Shown here piece after piece: positions 8,804-16,668 of a stretch of DNA of 40,063 bases (its first letter is position 1; every line of letters starts with the position of its first letter). The stretch comes from [Streptosporangium] indianense (GTDB taxonomy: Bacteria > Actinomycetota > Actinomycetes > Streptomycetales > Streptomycetaceae), in the NCBI RefSeq assembly GCF_021474405.1, contig NZ_JAKEIO010000064.1:1-40063 (forward strand). The letters run 5' to 3'. Below the pieces are notes generated by a model that worked only from the letters and a program-made list of their open reading frames with translations, did no database searches and was not told where the DNA came from. A program made the position numbers and the translations under genes.

Positions 8804-9658
8804 TCCGGGCGGTCGCTGGGATCGCGGCTCACGGAAGGGGTCAGCGGCGGGCTGCTGCGGGTGTTCCTCATCGTCGTCGGACTGTTCTGGCTGGTGCCGA
8901 CCATCGGGCTGCTCCTGTCCAGCCTCCGCGCGCCGGAGGACATCGCGGCGAGCGGCTGGTGGAAGGTGTTCACCGAGCCCTCCCAGATCACCTTCGACAA
9001 CTACTCGAAGCTGCTGGAGAACGAGGACATCACCAGCTCCCTGCTGAACACGGTGTGGATCACCGTACCGGCGACGCTGCTGGTCGTGGTCATCGGCTCG
9101 CTCGCGGGCTACGCCTTCGCCTGGATGGAGTTCCCCGGGAGGGACTGGTGGTTCCTCGGCGTGGTCGGCCTGCTGGTCGTGCCCGTGCAGGTGGCGCTGA
9201 TCCCGATCGCCGAACTCTTCGGCAAGATCGGCATCTTCGGCTCGGTGCTCGGCGTGGTGCTCTTCCACGTCGGCTTCGGCCTGCCGTTCGCGGTGTTCCT
9301 GCTGCGGAACTTCTTCGCGGAGATCCCGAGGGAACTGCTGGAGGCGGCGCGCCTGGACGGGGCGGGTGAACTGCGCCTGTTCTTCCGTGTCGTGATGCCG
9401 CTCGGCGCCCCGGCGATCGCGGCCCTCGGCATCTTCCAGTTCCTGTGGGTGTGGAACGACCTGCTGGTCGCGCTGATCTTCTCGGACTCCGGGAGCCAGC
9501 CCATCACGGTCGCGCTCCAGACGCAGGTACGGCAGTTCGGCAACAACATCGACGTGCTGGCACCCGGCGCGTTCATCTCGATGGTGGTCCCGCTGGCCGT
9601 CTTCTTCGCGTTCCAGCGGCAGTTCGTGTCCGGCGTGATGGCCGGGGCGGTCAAGTAG
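8798..9658 (+). CDS. Sugar ABC transporter permease (MalG type)
   Basis: Second membrane subunit of the importer, 286 residues with six hydrophobic segments. The EAA loop is ELLEAARLDGAGELRLFFRVVMP at about 183-205, followed by the WNDLL segment common in MalG-type permeases. The start ATG 8798 is set by the ATGA junction and GGGAGG just upstream (8785-8790). No ATP-binding subunit follows; Streptomyces often share one ATPase (MsiK) among several sugar importers, which would fit. A strong hairpin ends the operon. Confidence 0.92.
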   Translation: MKSGRSLGSRLTEGVSGGLLRVFLIVVGLFWLVPTIGLLLSSLRAPEDIAASGWWKVFTEPSQITFDNYSKLLENEDITSSLLNTVWITVPATLLVVVIGSLAGYAFAWMEFPGRDWWFLGVVGLLVVPVQVALIPIAELFGKIGIFGSVLGVVLFHVGFGLPFAVFLLRNFFAEIPRELLEAARLDGAGELRLFFRVVMPLGAPAIAALGIFQFLWVWNDLLVALIFSDSGSQPITVALQTQVRQFGNNIDVLAPGAFISMVVPLAVFFAFQRQFVSGVMAGAVK

Positions 9659-9664
9659 CGGGCA

Positions 9665-9712
9665 GCGCAAGGCAGTTGGAGGGGCGGGCCGGGGACGGCT
9701 CGCCCCTTGCGC
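9665..9712 (+). terminator. Stem-loop terminator of the sugar ABC operon
   Basis: GCGCAAGG (9665-9672) pairs with CCTTGCGC (9705-9712). Inside it GGGGCGGGCC can pair with GGCTCGCCCC with one mismatch. It lies 7 bases after the stop of the second permease. Confidence 0.75.
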
Positions 9713-9788
9713 ATTCCCCCGTATGCCGCAGCAACCGTAACCAAGTCGGCCCATCGGCCGTTCCCGGGCCGAACGCCCGCGCCGACCG

Positions 9789-12062
9789 ATGGATGGCCTC
9801 TTGCCCAGGTTCAGTGTCATTGTCCCCGCGTACCAGGTTCAGGCGTACCTGCACGAGTGCCTCGAATCGGTCCTCTCCCAGTCCTGTCCCGATCTGGAAC
9901 TGATCGTCGTGGACGACTGCTCGCCGGACGCGTGCGGTGCGATCATCGACGAGTTCGCCGCCCGCGACACGCGCGTCCGCCCCGTCCACCTGCCGGAGAA
10001 CGTCGGCCTGGGCCGCGCGAGAAACGCCGGCGTGGCGCACGCGAGCGGCGACTACCTGCTGTTCCTCGACAGCGACGACACCCTCACGCCCGACGCGCTG
10101 CGCTCGATCACCGACCGGCTGAAGGAGACGGGCGAGCCGGACGTGCTGGTCTTCGACTACGCGCGCACCTACTGGACCGGGGAGGCGATCCGCAACCAGG
10201 CGGCCCCGCAGCTCACCGAGCAGGGCCCGGCGCCGTTCCGCCTGGAGGACCGGCCGGGGCTGCTGCGGCTGCTGATGGTCGCCTGGAACAAGGCCTACCG
10301 GAGGGAGTTCGTGGAGGAGGGGGGCTTCGTCTTCCCGCCCGGCGTCTACGAGGACACGCCGTGGACGTACCCGGTGCTGATGACCGCCGAGTCGATCGCG
10401 ACCCTCGACCGGGTCTGCGTGCACTACCGGCAGCGGCGGCAGGGCAGCATCCTGCGCACCACCAGCGAGCGGCACTTCGACGTCTTCGAGCAGTACGACC
10501 GGGTCTTCGCGTTTCTCGACGAGCGTCCCGAACTGGCCCGGTGGAGGCCGGTGTTGTTCCGCCGCATGGTGCACCACCTGGCGATCGTGTACTCCCGGCG
10601 GGACCGGCTGCCCCGGGGTTCGCGCGCCGACTTCCTGCGCCGGGCCCGCGCCCACTACCGGCGCTACCGCACCCCCGGGGCCCCCGGCCCCCTGCGCTGC
10701 CGGATCCACCACGTCCTCATCCGCTTCGGCCTGCACCGCACCTACCGCACCCTCCAGCTGGTGTCGGCGCTGCACCGCACCACCGCCCGGACCGGCGGGA
10801 CACTGCTGCGGGGCCTGCGGTCGGCCGCCCTCAGGACCCACTACCGGGTGCAGCGCTGCCTGCCGCTGTGCGCCGACCGCGCCGCCTTCGCCGCCTACGA
10901 CGGCCGCGGCCACGGCTGCAACCCCGGCGCGCTGGAGACGGCGTTCCGCGACCTCGCGCCGCACATCCGCACGGCGTGGATCGCCCGCCGCGAGCACCAC
11001 CACACGATCCCGCCCGGCCCGCGCCGCATCGTCCCCGGAACGGCCGCCTACTGGACGGCGCTCGCCCGCTCCCGCTACCTGGTCAGCAACACCGGCTTCG
11101 ACGACCGGCTGGCCAAGCGCCGGGGCCAGGTCCTGATCCAGACCGGGCACGGCACCCCGCTCGGGCACATCGGCCTCGACCTCCAGGAGCGCCCCGCGGC
11201 GGCCCGCGGCCGGGACTTCGCGCGGCTGCTGAAGGACGTCGACCGCTGGGACTACGTGCTGTCCGCCAACCGCCACACCACCCTGACCCACGAGCGTGTC
11301 CACCCCGGCCGCTACACCACGCTGGAGTACGGCTACCCCCGCAACGACGTGTTCCGGACGGCGACCCCGGCGGACGTGGCCCGGCTGCGCGCCTCGCTCG
11401 GCATCCCCCGGGGCGCGGTGGCGATCCTGTACGCGCCGACCCACCGCGACTACCGCCGCTCCCAGCGCCACGCCCTGGACCTCCAGCGGATCGTGCGCCG
11501 CCTCGGCCCGCGCTTCGTCGTCCTGGCCCGCGCCCACCACGCCTACGACGCCCCGCTGACCACCACCTGCGGCCGGGTCGTCGACGTCTCCGGCCACCCG
11601 AGCGTGGAGTCGCTCTGCCTGGCGTCGGACGCCCTGGTCACGGACTACTCGTCGCTGATGTTCGACTACGCCAACCTGGACCGGCCGATCGTGGTCCACG
11701 CCGACGACTGGGAGGCGTACGACGCGGCCCGGGGCACCTACTTCGACCTGTGTGCCTTCCCGCCGGGCGCGGTCGCCCGCGGTGAGGACGAGCTGATCGA
11801 CATCTTCGCCACCGGCCACTGGCGCGGCTCCCGCTCGGCCCAGCTGCGGGCGGCGTTCCGCGAGCGGTTCTGCACCTACGACGACGGCCGGGCCGCCGAG
11901 CGCGTGGTGCGCCGGGTCGTCCTCGGGGAGTCGGAACTGCCGCCGGTCGTGCCGCTCGGCGAGCGCCGCCCGGTGCCGTCGGCGGCGGCCTCGCTGACGC
12001 GTGAGCCGCTCACCACGGTGCCGTTGCCGGCCGGTCCGCACGTCGTCACCGACCGCCTCTGA
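9789..12062 (+). CDS. Bifunctional GT2 glycosyltransferase / TagF-type glycerophosphotransferase (copy 1)
   Basis: 757 residues. The N-terminal GT2 domain (about 6-230) has an intact VVDDCSPD (D42, D43) and FLDSDD (D94, D96, D97), so it should transfer a nucleotide sugar. The C-terminal TagF-like domain (about 370-735) has QTGHGTPL with His454, YGYPRNDVF near 513, LYAPTHRDY near 547, RAHH, and TDYSSLMFDYANLDRPIVVHADD near 615-640. This domain normally polymerises polyol-phosphate units from a CDP-activated donor at the inner membrane face. Oddity: Gly459 stands where the other copies have Lys after HGTPL. No clear Shine-Dalgarno precedes ATG 9789; a TTG four codons on (LPRFS) aligns with the starts of copies 2 and 3. 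First gene of a four-gene run. Confidence 0.9.
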   Translation: MDGLLPRFSVIVPAYQVQAYLHECLESVLSQSCPDLELIVVDDCSPDACGAIIDEFAARDTRVRPVHLPENVGLGRARNAGVAHASGDYLLFLDSDDTLTPDALRSITDRLKETGEPDVLVFDYARTYWTGEAIRNQAAPQLTEQGPAPFRLEDRPGLLRLLMVAWNKAYRREFVEEGGFVFPPGVYEDTPWTYPVLMTAESIATLDRVCVHYRQRRQGSILRTTSERHFDVFEQYDRVFAFLDERPELARWRPVLFRRMVHHLAIVYSRRDRLPRGSRADFLRRARAHYRRYRTPGAPGPLRCRIHHVLIRFGLHRTYRTLQLVSALHRTTARTGGTLLRGLRSAALRTHYRVQRCLPLCADRAAFAAYDGRGHGCNPGALETAFRDLAPHIRTAWIARREHHHTIPPGPRRIVPGTAAYWTALARSRYLVSNTGFDDRLAKRRGQVLIQTGHGTPLGHIGLDLQERPAAARGRDFARLLKDVDRWDYVLSANRHTTLTHERVHPGRYTTLEYGYPRNDVFRTATPADVARLRASLGIPRGAVAILYAPTHRDYRRSQRHALDLQRIVRRLGPRFVVLARAHHAYDAPLTTTCGRVVDVSGHPSVESLCLASDALVTDYSSLMFDYANLDRPIVVHADDWEAYDAARGTYFDLCAFPPGAVARGEDELIDIFATGHWRGSRSAQLRAAFRERFCTYDDGRAAERVVRRVVLGESELPPVVPLGERRPVPSAAASLTREPLTTVPLPAGPHVVTDRL

Positions 12063-12220
12063 CCACGGTTCGCACTCCGGGAGTCCGCATGCCCTCCAGC
12101 CCGTCGCGGCCGACGCCCAGCAGGCCGCCCTCGTGGCGTCCGTCCGGGCGTCCGGGACGCCCGCGCGCCGCTTGAGAACTGCCGGCTCCGGCAGACCCGT
12201 CTCCTGACAGAAAGAGCAGA
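12063..12220 (+). other. Spacer between fusion copies 1 and 2 with a small hairpin
   Basis: 158 bases without a gene. GGGCGTC-CGG-GACGCCC at 12146-12162 forms a 7-bp hairpin that could act as a weak terminator or attenuator. GAAAGAG lies 5-11 bases before the next ATG. Confidence 0.4.
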
Positions 12221-14419
12221 ATGCCCCGCTTCAGCATCGTCGTCCCGTCCCATGGGGTCGCGGGCCGGCTGTCCCTGGCGCTGGACTCGGTCCTCGCCCA
12301 GTCGTTCGGCGACTTCGAGCTGATCCCGGTGTGCGACGCGCCCGACGCGCCGGCGGCGGACGTCGTCGCCGGGTACGCCGAGCGGGACTGCCGGGTGACG
12401 CCGGTGCACTCGCCGCCGTCGGCCGGTCTGGCCGGGGCGCGCAACACCGGGCTGGAGGCGGCGGCCGGCAGCCATGTGCTGTTCCTCGACGGCGACGACG
12501 TCCTGGTTCCGGGGTCGCTGGCGGCGCTGGACGCCCGGCTGGGCGAGACGGGCGACGTGGACGTCCTGTACTTCGAGCACGAGCGCACCCCCTGGTGGGA
12601 GGGCGAGCCGACCAACCCGGCCGCCCCGCTGCTGGCCAGGACACCGGACGGGGCGTTCCCCCCGGGCCGGGTTCCGCGACTGACGGGTGTGGCGCTCCCC
12701 GCGTGGAGCGCGCTCTACCGGCGGGCCTTCCTCACCGAGCACAACCTCGCCTTCCCCGGGGAGCACTACACCGACATCGGGTTCGGCGGACTGGTCGCCC
12801 TGCGGGCGGAGCGGGTGGCGGCGCTGCGCGCGGTCGTCGTCCGGCACCTGCTGCGCCGGCAGGGCAACCGGCTGGGGCTGCCCGGCGAGCACCACACCGA
12901 GCTGCTCGACCAGTGCGAACGGGTGCTGGCAGAGGCCGCGGAGCAGGAGCTGGCGGCCGACCGGCTGAAGCCGCTGTTCGAGCAACTCTTCGCGGTCGTG
13001 CTGAAGACGGCCGCCCATCCCCGGCGGCTGACGTCCGGACGCCGGGCCTTCTTCCGGCGGGCGAGCGCGCTCTACCGGCGGCACCGGCCCGCCGGGTACC
13101 GGGCGCCCGGCGGCAGCCTCGGCGTCCAGCACCGGCTGCTCGCCTCCGGGTCGTACCCGGCGTTCCATGCCCTGCGCGCCGCCAACCGGACGGCGTCGCG
13201 GGCCGCCGCGCTGCTCCCCCGCCCGCGGGGGCTGCGCACCCGGCTGCGGTACGCGGTGGGCCTGCGCCTGCCGCTCGACGAGAACCTCGTCGTGTACTGC
13301 GCCTACTGGGGCCGCGGCTACGCCTGCAACCCGGCCGCGATCCACGCCAAGGCCCGTGAACTGGCGCCGCACCTGCGCGCGGTGTTCCTCGTGGAGCCGG
13401 ACGCGGTGGGCAGCGTGCCGCCGGACGTGGAGTACGCGGTCATCGGCAGCCGGAAGTACTGGGAGGTGCTGGCCCGCGCCAAGTACCTCGTCAACAACGC
13501 CAACTTCGCCGACGCCGTCGTCAAGCGGCCCGGCAGCGTGCACCTGCAGACCCAGCACGGCACGCCGCTGAAGACGATGGGCGCCGACCAGGCGACGTAC
13601 CCCGTGGTCGCGGCGGCGACCGGCAGCTTCGCCAGGCTGCTGGCCCGGGTGGACCGCTGGGACTACAACCTCACCTCCAACCGCCACTCCACCGAGATGT
13701 GGGAACGGGCGTTCCCCAGCGCGCACGAGACCCTCGAGTACGGCTATCCGCGCAACGACGTCTACTGCACGGCGTCCGCCGAGGACGTGGCCCGGATCCG
13801 CAAGGAACTGGGCGTCCCCGACGGCAAGAAGGCCCTGCTCTACGCGCCCACGCACCGCGACTACGCCACCGGCTTCGAGACGGGCCTGGACCTGGCGGAG
13901 TTCTGCGAGGCGATCGGCGACGACTACGTGGTGCTGCTGCGCGCCCACTACTTCTACGACCAAGGGGCGAGCAGGGGCGGCGGGCGGATCATCGACGTCA
14001 CCGGGCACCGCTCGTCGGAGGACGTGTGCCTGGCCGCCGACGCGCTGATCACGGACTACTCGTCGATCATGTTCGACTACGCCAACCTGGACCGGCCGAT
14101 CGTCGTGTACGCCGATGACTGGGACGTCTACCGGGAGACCCGGGGCGTCTACTTCGACCTGATGGAGCTCCCGCCGGGCCGGGTCGCCCGCACGCCCGAG
14201 GAACTGGCGGCCGTCTTCCGCGACGGCTCCTGGGCGGACGGGACCGCCGCGTCGCTGCGGGCCGCGTTCCGGGAGCGCTTCTGCCAGTTCGACGACGGGC
14301 GGGCCGCGGAACGTGTGGTGCGCCGGGTGCTGCTGGGGGAGCCGCCCGAGTCGATCCCGCACGTGGTGCCGCTCGCGGAGCGCGTCCCGGCCCCCGCCGC
14401 CACCCTCACAAGGAGCTGA
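12221..14419 (+). CDS. Bifunctional GT2 glycosyltransferase / TagF-type glycerophosphotransferase (copy 2)
   Basis: 732 residues, start MPRFSIVVP. In the GT2 half the first Asp motif is changed: where copies 1 and 3 read VDDxSPD, this reads VCDAPDAP (Cys38-Asp39), and the second motif is LDGDD (D90, D92). Donor binding may be altered or lost. The TagF half is canonical: QTQHGTPLK with His446 and Lys451, YGYPRNDVY, LYAPTHRDY, LLRAHYFYD, and TDYSSIMFDYANLDRPIVVYADD. It is 8 bases upstream of copy 3, so the two are co-translated. Role inferred: polymer chain extension with a specialised or weak sugar-transfer step. Confidence 0.9.
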   Translation: MPRFSIVVPSHGVAGRLSLALDSVLAQSFGDFELIPVCDAPDAPAADVVAGYAERDCRVTPVHSPPSAGLAGARNTGLEAAAGSHVLFLDGDDVLVPGSLAALDARLGETGDVDVLYFEHERTPWWEGEPTNPAAPLLARTPDGAFPPGRVPRLTGVALPAWSALYRRAFLTEHNLAFPGEHYTDIGFGGLVALRAERVAALRAVVVRHLLRRQGNRLGLPGEHHTELLDQCERVLAEAAEQELAADRLKPLFEQLFAVVLKTAAHPRRLTSGRRAFFRRASALYRRHRPAGYRAPGGSLGVQHRLLASGSYPAFHALRAANRTASRAAALLPRPRGLRTRLRYAVGLRLPLDENLVVYCAYWGRGYACNPAAIHAKARELAPHLRAVFLVEPDAVGSVPPDVEYAVIGSRKYWEVLARAKYLVNNANFADAVVKRPGSVHLQTQHGTPLKTMGADQATYPVVAAATGSFARLLARVDRWDYNLTSNRHSTEMWERAFPSAHETLEYGYPRNDVYCTASAEDVARIRKELGVPDGKKALLYAPTHRDYATGFETGLDLAEFCEAIGDDYVVLLRAHYFYDQGASRGGGRIIDVTGHRSSEDVCLAADALITDYSSIMFDYANLDRPIVVYADDWDVYRETRGVYFDLMELPPGRVARTPEELAAVFRDGSWADGTAASLRAAFRERFCQFDDGRAAERVVRRVLLGEPPESIPHVVPLAERVPAPAATLTRS

Positions 14420-14427
14420 CCGAAGAC

Positions 14428-16668
14428 GTGCCCCGCTTCAGCATCATCGTCCCCGTCTACAAGGTGCAGGGCTTCCTGCGCGAGTGTCTCGACTCGGTGC
14501 TCGGCCAGTCCCACGGCGACTTCGAGGTGATCGCCGTGGACGACCGCTCGCCCGACGGCAGCGGCGCCATCCTCGACGAGTACGCGGCCCGCGACGACCG
14601 GGTGCGGGTGCTGCACCTGCCCGAGAACGTGGGCCTCGGCCGGGCCCGCAACGCCGGTCTCGCGCAGGCGGCCGGCGACTACGTGCTGTTCCTGGACAGC
14701 GACGACCACTACACGCCGGGCCTGCTGGCCGCCGTCGCCGCCCGGCTGGCGGCGACCGGTGACCCGGACATCCTGGTCTTCGACCACGTGCGCACCCACT
14801 GGTGGGGCCGGGGCGGGCGCAGCGAGGCGGCTGACCTGCTGGCCGCGGCGGGCCTGGAGACCTTCGGCATCCGGCGGAGCCCGCAGTACCTGAACCTGTT
14901 CCTGGTCGCCTGGAACAAGGCCTACCGGCGCTCCTTCCTCCAGGAGCACGGGCTTCAGTACGCGGCGGGGCTGTACGAGGACGCGCCGGTCACCTACCGG
15001 TCGATGGTGCTGGCCGAGCGCATCGCCTGCCTGGACCGGATCGGTGTGGAGTACCGGCAGCGCCGCCAGGGCGCGATCACGAAAACGCCCGGACGCCGGC
15101 ACTTCGACATCTTCGGGCAGTACGAGGGCCTGTTCGCGTTCCTGGAGCAGCGCCCCGACCTCGACTGGGCGCGGCCGCTGCTGCTGGAACGCGCCCTGGA
15201 CCACATGCTGTTCGTGCTGGCCCGCGAGGACCGGGTGCCGCCCGCCGACCGGGGCGACTTCTACCGCGAGATCCGCTCCTTCCACCGCCGTCACCTCCCC
15301 GAGGGCGGCTTTCCGCTGCCGGACGGCTGGCGCGGGGTGGAGATGCGGCTGCTGGCCTCGGCGCCCTACGCCTCGTACGCGGCGGCGCGCGGGCTGCGGG
15401 AGCTGCGCGCCGCCACCCTGGGCGGGCAGCGGAAGGTGGCGGCCAAGGCGTCGGAGACGGCCCGGCGCGCCTGGTACGCGACGCAGTCGAAGCGCCCCCT
15501 CGATCCGCACCTGGCCGTCTACTCGGCGACCCACCACCGGGGCGTGAGCGGTGATCCGGCCGCGATCCACGCGAAGGCGCGCGAGATCGCCCCGCACATC
15601 CGGGGCGTGTGGGTGGTGCGGGAGGACGCGGTGGACACGCTGCCGCCCGGCATCGACCATGTGACGCCGGGCTCGCGGCGCTATCACGAGGTCATGGCCC
15701 GGGCCACGTACTGGGTGAACAACGTCAACTGGCCCGGCACCCTGGCCAAGCGGCCCGGCAGCGTGCACATCCACACCCACCAGGGCACCCCGCTCAAGTA
15801 CATGGGCGCCGACCTGCTGACCAAGCCGGGTGCCCGGCACGGCTTCGACGTGCCGCAGATGCTGCGCCGCGCCGACCGCTGGGACTACAGCCTGGTCGCG
15901 GGGCTGCACGCCGAGCGGGCGTGGGAGCGGGCGTACCCGTGCCGCTTCACGTCGCTGCGCACCGGCAGCCCGCGCAACGACGTGCTGGTCGGCGCCGGTG
16001 AGGAGCGGGGCCGCGCGGTGCGCGAGCGGCTCGGCGTCCCGGCCGGTGACACCGTCGTGCTGTACGCGCCGACCCGCCGCGACTACCGGCGGGGCGGCCA
16101 TGTCGACCGGTTCGACCTCGCCCGCTTCGCCGAGGACCTGGGCCCCGGGCACACGCTGGTGGTCCGGCTGCACCCGTCGCTGGCAGGGGGCATCGCGCGC
16201 GGCCTCGGCCTGTCCGACCTGCACCGGCGGGGCGTGCTGCTGGACGCGACGGACGAGCCGCACGTCGAGGACGTGATGCTCGCCTCCGACGTGCTGGTCA
16301 CCGACTACTCCGCCCTGATGTTCGACTACGCCCTGCTGGACCGGCCGATCGTGGTGCACGCCGACGACTGGGGCGCGTTCGCGGCCAGCCGGGGCGCCTA
16401 CTTCGACATCACGGCCGACGCGCCGGGCCATGTGTCGCGCTCCTACCGGGAGCTGACCTGGCTGTTCACGTCCGGCACCTGGCGGGACGCGGAGGCGGCG
16501 CGGCTGCGCTCCGGTTTCCGTGAGCGGTACTGCGAGTTCGAGGACGGGCGGGCCGCCGAGCGGGTCGTCCGGCTGGTGATGCTCGGCGAGCGGGGCGGGG
16601 CGCTGCTGCCCGCGGCCCGCCGGACCGAGGGTGTCCGCATCCGGCCCGAGGCGCTGATCGACAGATGA
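14428..16668 (+). CDS. Bifunctional GT2 glycosyltransferase / TagF-type transferase, divergent active site (copy 3)
   Basis: 746 residues from GTG 14428, with AAGGAG at 14410-14415. The GT2 half is intact (VDDRSPD, D38-D39; FLDSDD). The TagF half departs from its siblings at several motifs. HGTPLK becomes HTHQGTPLK, so Gln452 replaces the conserved His with a His just before it. YGYPRND becomes TGSPRND, APTHRDY becomes APTRRDY, and R-x-H-Y is RLHPSL. DYSALMFDYALLDRPIVVHADD is kept. It may use a different acceptor or donor, or be a weak polymerase. Its TGA overlaps the ATG of the next gene (16665). Confidence 0.9.
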   Translation: MPRFSIIVPVYKVQGFLRECLDSVLGQSHGDFEVIAVDDRSPDGSGAILDEYAARDDRVRVLHLPENVGLGRARNAGLAQAAGDYVLFLDSDDHYTPGLLAAVAARLAATGDPDILVFDHVRTHWWGRGGRSEAADLLAAAGLETFGIRRSPQYLNLFLVAWNKAYRRSFLQEHGLQYAAGLYEDAPVTYRSMVLAERIACLDRIGVEYRQRRQGAITKTPGRRHFDIFGQYEGLFAFLEQRPDLDWARPLLLERALDHMLFVLAREDRVPPADRGDFYREIRSFHRRHLPEGGFPLPDGWRGVEMRLLASAPYASYAAARGLRELRAATLGGQRKVAAKASETARRAWYATQSKRPLDPHLAVYSATHHRGVSGDPAAIHAKAREIAPHIRGVWVVREDAVDTLPPGIDHVTPGSRRYHEVMARATYWVNNVNWPGTLAKRPGSVHIHTHQGTPLKYMGADLLTKPGARHGFDVPQMLRRADRWDYSLVAGLHAERAWERAYPCRFTSLRTGSPRNDVLVGAGEERGRAVRERLGVPAGDTVVLYAPTRRDYRRGGHVDRFDLARFAEDLGPGHTLVVRLHPSLAGGIARGLGLSDLHRRGVLLDATDEPHVEDVMLASDVLVTDYSALMFDYALLDRPIVVHADDWGAFAASRGAYFDITADAPGHVSRSYRELTWLFTSGTWRDAEAARLRSGFRERYCEFEDGRAAERVVRLVMLGERGGALLPAARRTEGVRIRPEALIDR

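Noticed and set aside
14149..16431. 760-codon minus-strand frame
   Set aside because: Shadow of fusion copy 3. Its composition (many His, Gln, Val, Arg, Gly, no domain) is typical of antisense frames here; the same holds for 9651-12041 and 11876-14362.
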